Shown here: positions 1-5,366 of the stretch, in pieces
Layout: the number at the start of each line of letters is the position of its first letter
Position numbering within the stretch: position 1 is the stretch's first letter
NCBI GenBank assembly: GCA_002453165.1
Contig: DKGH01000088.1
Coordinates: 1-13,626 of the forward strand
From: Verrucomicrobia bacterium UBA6775
Lineage (GTDB): Bacteria > Verrucomicrobiota > Verrucomicrobiia > Limisphaerales > UBA1096
Length of the DNA: 13,626 bases
Direction: 5' to 3'
Notes under the pieces: generated by a model
Databases searched by the model: none
What the model saw: only the letters and a program-made list of their open reading frames with translations
What the model was told of the DNA's origin: nothing
Translations under genes and position numbers: made by a program

Positions 1-81
1 ACCCAACATCGCGCACCATCTTCTCCCTCGCCCAAAAAAACACTTCTCTTACGTGTACATCCGACCCAGTATCCCGCCTTC

Positions 82-1701
82 ATGTCACAAGTGTTTGCGA
101 ACGAGAGAAATCTCATAGTCCTGATATTGTTCATCGCGGGATTTCTTCCCGCCAACCTTGGCCGGGCCGAATCAAAACCAACGGCGCGAGGATACGTTTT
201 TGAAGACCTGAATCGAAACGGGGTTCGTGATCAGGGCGAGCGCGGTCTGCCTCAAATCCTCGTCTCCAACCAGCGTGAAGTCACGGTTTCAAAAAAAGAC
301 GGAAGTTGGGAGTTGCCCGCGTCGGATGACACCATTTTCTTCGTCGTGAAACCAAGCGGATGGATGACGCCGGTCAACCATCACAACCTTCCCCGCTTCT
401 ACTACATCCATAAACCCAAAGGCTCACCGAACTTGAAGTTCGAAGGCGTTAAACCGACCGGCCCACTGCCCGCATCAATCGATTTTCCTCTTCATCGCCA
501 AACCGAACCCCGAAAGTTCCAGGCGATCTTCTTCGGTGATCCACAACCGCGGGATCAGAAAGAACTCGATTACATCGCCCGAGATGTCGTGGAAGAATTG
601 ATCGGCACAAAAGCCAAGTTCGGCGTGACCCTGGGGGATATCCTGTTCGACGACCTGTCTCTTTTCGAACGCAACAATGCAATTATCGGCCAGATTGGGA
701 TTCCCTGGTACAACGTCATAGGCAATCACGATCTAAACTTCGACGGATCGGACGATCGTACGAGCGACGAAACGTTTCACCGTCACTTTGGGCCGAACTA
801 CTTCGCCTACGAATACGGTCCAGTCGTGTTTGTCGCGTTGGACAATGTCAAATGGAATGGAGCTAAACCAAAGGGAACCGGCACATACACCTCATGGCTT
901 GGCGAAGAACAGCTTGGATTCATGAAGGCGTTGTTACCGCGAGTCCCGAAAAAGAAACTCATTCTGTTCATGATGCATATTCCAATCTATCAAACGCAGG
1001 ATAGGGAGGAGCTGTTTCGTTTGATTGAGGATCGTCCCTATACGATGTCGATCTCGGGTCACACACACTGGCACGGCCATCGGTTTCTCGGGGAGAAGGA
1101 AGGCTGGAAAGGGGAGAAACCGCATCATCATGTCATCAACGTGACAGTCTCCGGCAGTTGGTGGTCTGGCGCGCCCGATGAATCCGGTATCCCTCATGCA
1201 ATGATGAGTGACGGCGGCCCCAATGGGTACACGATCTTCAACTTTGATCGCGAGAAAGCCATCATCGATTTCAAGGCCGCCCGGCGTCCGGCAAACTATC
1301 GGATGAGTGTGTTCGCGCCGGATGAGGTGACCTCCGATTCTAGTGCTTCCAACTTTGTATACGTCAACGTGTTCAATGGATCGGAGAAGTCGAAGGTGCG
1401 TATGCGAGTTGGCCGGACCGGGGAATGGATCGCTTTGAAGAAAGTATTGGAGCAGGACCCTTATTTGTTAGCATTGAAAAAACAGGAAAAAGAGCGACCG
1501 GATATTCCGGGGCGAAAGCTACCCGCGCCCAAGCAGTCGGATCACTTGTGGAAGGCTGCTATGCCTGATGGTATACCCGTGGGGGAACATCTTATTTCGG
1601 TGCAGACGGAGGATATGTGGGGACGCATCTTTCACGCGTCCCGGTCGATCCGCGTGACTGCCGGAAACGCCGACGTCCCTCCGGCGAAAGAGCAACCGTA
1701 G
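82..1701 (+). CDS. Secreted calcineurin-like metallophosphoesterase with N- and C-terminal accessory domains
   Basis: Predicted 539-residue exported phosphoesterase that would hydrolyse phosphomono- or diesters outside the cytoplasm; the substrate cannot be read from the sequence. Residues 1-30 form a Sec signal (hydrophobic LIVLILFIAG, cleavage near GRA/ES). Residues about 37-80 are a small beta domain containing a calcium-site-like D-x-N-x-N-G-x-x-D pattern (D42, N44, N46, D50), as in SdrD-B/MetallophosN-type domains. The catalytic domain shows the family metal ligands in order: GD at 152-153, GD at 185-186, GNHD at 214-217, H299 in MMHIP, and GHTH at 326-329. About residues 400-530 resemble the C-terminal MetallophosC-type domain. 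ATG 82 is the only start that keeps the complete signal peptide; no clear ribosome site precedes it. The three-part architecture matches bacterial secreted calcineurin-fold proteins of similar length. The fold is certain, the exact function is not. Confidence 0.93.
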   Translation: MSQVFANERNLIVLILFIAGFLPANLGRAESKPTARGYVFEDLNRNGVRDQGERGLPQILVSNQREVTVSKKDGSWELPASDDTIFFVVKPSGWMTPVNHHNLPRFYYIHKPKGSPNLKFEGVKPTGPLPASIDFPLHRQTEPRKFQAIFFGDPQPRDQKELDYIARDVVEELIGTKAKFGVTLGDILFDDLSLFERNNAIIGQIGIPWYNVIGNHDLNFDGSDDRTSDETFHRHFGPNYFAYEYGPVVFVALDNVKWNGAKPKGTGTYTSWLGEEQLGFMKALLPRVPKKKLILFMMHIPIYQTQDREELFRLIEDRPYTMSISGHTHWHGHRFLGEKEGWKGEKPHHHVINVTVSGSWWSGAPDESGIPHAMMSDGGPNGYTIFNFDREKAIIDFKAARRPANYRMSVFAPDEVTSDSSASNFVYVNVFNGSEKSKVRMRVGRTGEWIALKKVLEQDPYLLALKKQEKERPDIPGRKLPAPKQSDHLWKAAMPDGIPVGEHLISVQTEDMWGRIFHASRSIRVTAGNADVPPAKEQP

Positions 1702-1755
1702 TCGTTGGTCATACTCACTTCACGCACCATCCCTCCCAATAAAAACTTCACGATC

Positions 1756-1783
1756 TTGCACCGGCCGGTGAGGTCGATATAGT
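1756..1783 (+). promoter_or_regulatory. Candidate promoter for the SGNH hydrolase gene, with a palindrome in the spacer
   Basis: A TTGCAC box (1756-1761) and a TATAGT box (1778-1783, one mismatch to TATAAT) are separated by 16 nt. The -10 box ends 9 nt before the ATG at 1793, so a transcript would have almost no leader. A perfect 12-nt palindrome, CACCGGCCGGTG (1759-1770), overlaps the -35 end and the spacer, a position suited to a repressor. Read by eye only; no transcription data. Confidence 0.35.
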
Positions 1784-1792
1784 CTGCAGAGC

Positions 1793-2551
1793 ATGAAACG
1801 CATTACCTCCCTGTTACTCGGTTTAACCGTCTCCATCGCCACGGCATCCGCTGACCAAAAGGCGGCCAAGCCGCATCCCTCGATCTCAGCTCAGGTACGC
1901 CTGTCCTCGTGGTGGATCGCCCGGCATGCTGAAAAAATGGCGTTGGTCGAGGCCGCCAACGATCCTAAGAAGGATACCAAGATCGAGCTGCTCATGGTCG
2001 GCGACTCGATCACGCACAACTTTGACAAGGGCGGCCCTGGTGAGGCGGTCTGGCAAAAACAGTTCGCCCCGTTGAACGCGCTGAACCTTGGTTTCGGCGG
2101 CGACCGCACCAACCACGTCCTCTGGCGTCTCGCTCACCTCCCCCAACTCAAGACCGCCCCCAAGGCTGCTTCGTTGATGATCGGCACGAACAACATTTGC
2201 TGGGGCAGCGACCAACCGACACAAGCTGCGGATGGGGTTCAGGCCATCGCGAAGAAGCTCAACGAGATGTATCCCGAGATGGAAATTCTCGTGCTCGGCG
2301 TGTTCCCGCGTCGCCGAAATCTCGATCATCCCCACCGAAAGGAGATCATCGAGCTCAACTCGTATCTCCCCAAGCTGCTCAAGGACATTCCCAACGTCAC
2401 CTACATGGACATCGGGCCGAAGTTCCTCGACGACAAGGGCTTCCTGGCCGAGGAAATGATGCCGGACACTACTCACCCCAGCGAGAAGGGTCACCAAATC
2501 TGGGCCGACGCCGTCGTGCCCAAGCTCAAGGAGCTGATGGGGAAAAAATAA
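1793..2551 (+). CDS. Secreted SGNH/GDSL-family esterase (PAF-acetylhydrolase-like)
   Basis: A 252-residue exported esterase or lipase-type hydrolase that would remove acyl or acetyl groups from an unknown substrate such as a glycan or lipid. Residues 1-20 are a Sec signal (MKRITSLLLG start, cleavage near ASA/DQ). All SGNH blocks are visible: block I GDSIT with nucleophile S72 (70-74), block II G100 in GFGGD, block III GTNN with N133 (131-134), and block V D225-x-x-H228 in DTTHPS. Length and motif spacing match the PAF-acetylhydrolase beta/gamma-like branch common in Planctomycetota and Verrucomicrobiota, where such genes sit among polysaccharide-degrading hydrolases. The ATG at 1793 gives the full signal peptide; there is no good Shine-Dalgarno, and a promoter-like pair ends 9 nt upstream. 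It stands 91 nt after the phosphoesterase, so it may have its own transcript. Confidence 0.95.
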   Translation: MKRITSLLLGLTVSIATASADQKAAKPHPSISAQVRLSSWWIARHAEKMALVEAANDPKKDTKIELLMVGDSITHNFDKGGPGEAVWQKQFAPLNALNLGFGGDRTNHVLWRLAHLPQLKTAPKAASLMIGTNNICWGSDQPTQAADGVQAIAKKLNEMYPEMEILVLGVFPRRRNLDHPHRKEIIELNSYLPKLLKDIPNVTYMDIGPKFLDDKGFLAEEMMPDTTHPSEKGHQIWADAVVPKLKELMGKK

Positions 2552-2558
2552 ACGGCCT

Positions 2559-2570
2559 GCTTAGCCAAGC
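2559..2570. repeat. Near copy of the GCTTGGCCAAGC palindrome
   Basis: GCTTAGCCAAGC differs at one position from the 12-nt palindrome found elsewhere in the window. It lies 8 nt after the stop codon of the SGNH hydrolase gene, the same kind of place as the tandem copy at 8838-8861. With the mismatch it would form only a short imperfect stem. Confidence 0.5.
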
Positions 2571-2596
2571 GCCATCGTGCGCCACCCCATACTGAA

Positions 2597-2833
2597 ATGA
2601 AAAAATGCCCTCACTGTGACAAGGTTCTCATGGCCTCAATTCTGCCCCGATGCTCCTGGTGCGGGGGTGATCTGGAGGAGCACGAACTACGGAAATCCAG
2701 GGAGGAAATCCTCGAGCGCTGGGAAAAGGACAAAAAGGAATTCGAGCACAAAAAGAGCCTGGAAAAGCTCGGCGAAGAGACGAGAAAAGCCTTCGAAAAA
2801 AGCATCTCGGACCGCACAAGATTTTTGGACTGA
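2597..2833 (+). CDS. Small zinc-ribbon-like protein with charged helical tail
   Basis: A 78-residue protein I do not recognise as a named family. The N-terminus carries two CxxC knuckles, CPHC (4-7) and CSWC followed by GG (19-24), separated by 11 residues, as in zinc-ribbon modules that bind one zinc ion. Residues about 26-72 are rich in E, K and R with few helix breakers and a roughly heptad spacing of L, I and F, so a long amphipathic helix or coiled coil is likely. There is no signal peptide: it is the only clearly cytoplasmic product here. It starts 45 nt after the SGNH gene with no strong ribosome site. The coherent protein pattern and starting ATG followed by AAA AAA argue it is real, but two overlapping reading frames of similar size exist, so the call is not certain. 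Role unknown; nucleic-acid or protein binding is possible. Confidence 0.7.
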   Translation: MKKCPHCDKVLMASILPRCSWCGGDLEEHELRKSREEILERWEKDKKEFEHKKSLEKLGEETRKAFEKSISDRTRFLD

Positions 2834-2869
2834 GACTGTTAATCCCGGCTTCGTCTAATTTCATCACTG

Positions 2870-2897
2870 TTGACAATCGGCCAAGGCATTGGATTCT
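2870..2897 (+). promoter_or_regulatory. Candidate promoter for the leucine-rich repeat gene
   Basis: A perfect TTGACA (2870-2875) is followed after 16 nt by GATTCT (2892-2897), a weak -10 with the key A2, T3 and T6 positions. It lies in the 84-nt gap before the ATG at 2918, giving a leader of about 13 nt. The first TTG of this box is also in frame with the gene but is unlikely to be a start codon. Confidence 0.4.
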
Positions 2898-2917
2898 TCC
2901 GCCTTTCACCGGTGCTT

Positions 2918-4840
2918 ATGAAACAGATGTTCAAAAAACAGGCTGCGATGCTGACTCTTCTTGCCCTTGGCATCGTCTCATCCATCCACGGGAGTCCACT
3001 GGCGTTCAAGATCGAAAACGACCAGGCAGTCGTGGTGGGTTGCAACAGCAAGTTCGCGGGCGAGTTGATCATCCCCGGGAAGTTTCAGGGAAAACCGGTC
3101 ACAGCCATCGGAAAAAATGCGTTCTGGCGATGCAGAGAGTTGACGAGCGTGACCATCCCCAATGGCGTCAACTCCATCGCAGAAAAGGCCTTCGGACGCT
3201 GTAACAATTTGGAAAAAATCACGATACCGGAAAGCGTGACTTCAATCGGCAATTCAGCATTTTACTACTGCCAAAGCCTGACAAGCCTGACCCTGCCAAA
3301 CAGTGTCACTTCCATCGGGGAACAGGCTTTCTCCAACTGCAGCGGCCTTACCTCTTTTGTCATCCCGGGCGGGATAACCACCGTCCCGACCAGGGCGTTT
3401 TCGAATTGCAGAGGACTGACACAAATCTCCATCCCGGACAGCGTGACCTCGATGGGTGAATTTGCGTTCTCCGGTTGCACTGGTTTTAAGAGCATCACCC
3501 TCCCGGGCAGTATCACCACCATCGCCAGGTCAGCGTTTCACAGTTGCAGCGGTCTGGAGCAGATAACCTTACCCAAGAAGGTCACCGCCATCGGAGAGTT
3601 GGCATTTTACGCGTGCGATAGTTTGGTCAAAATTACTCTCCCTGACAGCGTCACCACCATCGGAAGATCTGCCTTCAACAATTGCCGTGCTTTGCAATCT
3701 GTTACCCTGCCAAGCAGCATCACCACAATCTCCGAAAGCGCCTTCGAGGATTGCGAAAAGTTGGAAAACATCGCCATCCCAAGCAGTATCACGTCCATCG
3801 AGGAACGGGCGTTTTTTGACTGCGATAGTCTGACGAATGTAACCCTCCCGAACAGCGTCACTTCCATCGGCAGGATGGCCTTCGCAAACTGCGACAACTT
3901 GAAAAGCGTAACCATTCCGGACAGCGTCACAACCATCGCGGACATGGCTTTTTCAGGCTGCATCAACCTGACGAGCGCCACCATACCGGCCAGCGTGAAA
4001 TCAATTGGCGATCTGGTTTTCGATCGCTGCAAAAACCTGAAAGGGGTCAGCACCGGTAAAGAAAACACGGAAGCCGCGACGGAAAACGGTATTCTGTTTA
4101 ACGGGGACAAAACCGTACTGATTCGGTTTCCGCCACAAAGAGAAGGCCACTACACCATCCCGGATAGTGTCACCACCATAGCCGGTTCAGCGTTCGCGGA
4201 CTGCACCAAGTTGACAAGCGTGACCCTCCCGGACAGCGTCACCACCATCGGCAGACAGGCCTTCAGGCGCTGCAGCAGCCTAAAGAGCATCACCTTCCCG
4301 AAGGGAATCATATCGATCGGCTCCTACTCCTTCCTGGGCTGCGCGCTGCTGACCAGTGTGACCATACCGGCAAGCGTCACCTCGATCGGTAACGCCGCCT
4401 TCCGGGACTGTGAAAACCTGACGAACATCGTGGTCGACGAGGGCAACAAAACGTATTCCTCGGTAGACGGCGTGTTGTTCGACAAGAACAAAACCAAGGT
4501 ACTGCAATGTCCCACCCGCAAAAGTGGACACTTCACCATTCCGGACAGCGTCACCACCATCGCGATGTGGTCGTTTGGCGGCTGCGGCCATCTCGAGAGC
4601 CTGACCATCGGAAAGGGAGTCAACCGCATCGGCACCTGGGCATTCAACAATTGCAGCAGCCTGAAACGCATCACATTCAAGGGAACCCAGGCACCCCAAA
4701 TGGACTATGACCCCGAGGCGTTTCGCGGTTTCCAATTCGTGGGTGTCCCGGGCAACGCCAAGATTGTTGTCAGAAAAAATGCAAACGGTTTTGATTCCAA
4801 GTTTAGCCGGTTATCCATCGTAGTTGCGGATGAAAAATAG
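2918..4840 (+). CDS. Exported BspA-type leucine-rich repeat protein (LRR_5)
   Basis: A secreted or surface protein of 640 residues, probably used for protein-protein or surface contacts. ATG 2918 is chosen because MKQMFKKQ followed by a hydrophobic stretch (9-23) makes a compact Sec signal with cleavage near HG/SP; upstream in-frame extension to TTG 2870 would add 16 residues that spoil it. Residues about 28-55 are the usual BspA cap. Residues 56-589 hold about 20 repeats of a 23-residue unit, with consensus of the form SVTSIGxxAFxxCxxLxxVTLPD. Two repeats (starting about 359 and 486) carry insertions of roughly 35 residues with a shared GxLF-x-x-(N/D)KT pattern. The last 50 residues are non-repeat. 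No sortase motif, membrane anchor or type IX sorting domain is obvious. The stop codon overlaps the next gene by 11 nt. Confidence 0.93.
   Translation: MKQMFKKQAAMLTLLALGIVSSIHGSPLAFKIENDQAVVVGCNSKFAGELIIPGKFQGKPVTAIGKNAFWRCRELTSVTIPNGVNSIAEKAFGRCNNLEKITIPESVTSIGNSAFYYCQSLTSLTLPNSVTSIGEQAFSNCSGLTSFVIPGGITTVPTRAFSNCRGLTQISIPDSVTSMGEFAFSGCTGFKSITLPGSITTIARSAFHSCSGLEQITLPKKVTAIGELAFYACDSLVKITLPDSVTTIGRSAFNNCRALQSVTLPSSITTISESAFEDCEKLENIAIPSSITSIEERAFFDCDSLTNVTLPNSVTSIGRMAFANCDNLKSVTIPDSVTTIADMAFSGCINLTSATIPASVKSIGDLVFDRCKNLKGVSTGKENTEAATENGILFNGDKTVLIRFPPQREGHYTIPDSVTTIAGSAFADCTKLTSVTLPDSVTTIGRQAFRRCSSLKSITFPKGIISIGSYSFLGCALLTSVTIPASVTSIGNAAFRDCENLTNIVVDEGNKTYSSVDGVLFDKNKTKVLQCPTRKSGHFTIPDSVTTIAMWSFGGCGHLESLTIGKGVNRIGTWAFNNCSSLKRITFKGTQAPQMDYDPEAFRGFQFVGVPGNAKIVVRKNANGFDSKFSRLSIVVADEK
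3083..4684 (+). repeat. Block of ~20 coding repeats of about 69 nt (LRR_5 units)
   Basis: Each unit encodes a 23-residue leucine-rich repeat with a cysteine at a fixed place. Several units are almost identical in DNA: the stretch ending ACAGCGTCACCACCATCG recurs at about 3647, 4233 and 4545, and a near copy at about 3919. Near-identity at synonymous sites suggests recent duplication or gene conversion among units. Two units carry homologous insertions (about 4052-4165 and 4436-4540). Confidence 0.9.
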
Positions 4841-5366
4841 CAGTTCGCCCGGCGGTTGGTTCTTCGCGACACTGCTCCCGATGCTCGCCCTTGCAGGTGG
4901 CTATATCTCGGTGGAGATAACCCGTACGACCACCTCAAGCCAAATATCCCTTGGCGATCGCAAGGCCATCATGGATTTGATCTCGCGCTATGGCCACACT
5001 TGGGACAACAAAGACGCCGAGGGTTGGACTGGCTTGTTCACAGAGAATGCCGCTTAGCATTACCATGCGGCCGGCGAACTCAAAAACTCGATCCACTCCC
5101 AAACTGGCCGCCTAAATTTCGCCAACGAAAAACTCGAACAATTTGCCGAACAGGGAATCCAGACCCGGCATCTTCAGACGAATACACTACTCACCCGCAA
5201 CGCTGACGGCACGATACACGGCGAAACCATTTTCATGGTTACTTGGCAGTCGGCGGAAAAACCGGCTCCCATGTTGATTCACACCGGCGTTTACCGGGAT
5301 ACATTTGTGAAAACAATACACGGCTTGAAATTCAGTCGCCGCGAAGTTCATGTTGATCACGAATAG
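4830..5366 (+). pseudogene. SnoaL/NTF2-like protein gene interrupted by one in-frame TAG
   Basis: ATG 4830 overlaps the end of the leucine-rich repeat gene by 11 nt. The first 75 codons encode a hydrophobic leader (about 9-27, WFFATLLPMLALAGG) and the start of a SnoaL-like fold, with the typical helix pattern DRKAIMDLISRYGHTWDNKD then GWTGLFTENA. A TAG stop follows at 5055-5057. In the same frame translation then continues without another stop for 102 codons to TAG 5364-5366. This part begins HYHAAGEL and contains the beta-strand-rich half expected of the fold (GETIFMVTW, HTGVYRDTFV, GLKFSRREVHV). Intact, the product would be about 178 residues: a leader plus one domain of normal size. So the gene is either freshly inactivated, misread in sequencing or assembly, or read through. 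SnoaL-like proteins include isomerases, dehydratases and binding proteins; no specific function can be given. Confidence 0.8.

Noticed and set aside
1..81. Gene or promoter at the left edge
   Set aside because: No coding frame and no convincing -35/-10 pair or ribosome site was seen in these 81 bases; they could be part of an intergenic region.
1886..2497. Minus-strand open frame of 203 codons opposite the SGNH hydrolase gene
   Set aside because: The plus strand shows all SGNH blocks; the antisense product has no coherent motif.
2870..2917. TTG 2870 as start of the leucine-rich repeat protein
   Set aside because: It adds 16 residues in front of a good signal peptide, and the TTG is part of a perfect TTGACA box; ATG 2918 is better.
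3083..4684. The regular ~69-nt repetition as a CRISPR array or non-coding satellite
   Set aside because: The repeats are in frame throughout a long open frame and encode the well-known LRR_5 unit; there are no spacers.
5052..5066. Tobacco-mosaic-virus-like read-through context around TAG 5055
   Set aside because: The codons after the TAG are CAT TAC, not the CAR-YYA context; no supporting hairpin was evident, so read-through is not favoured on context alone.
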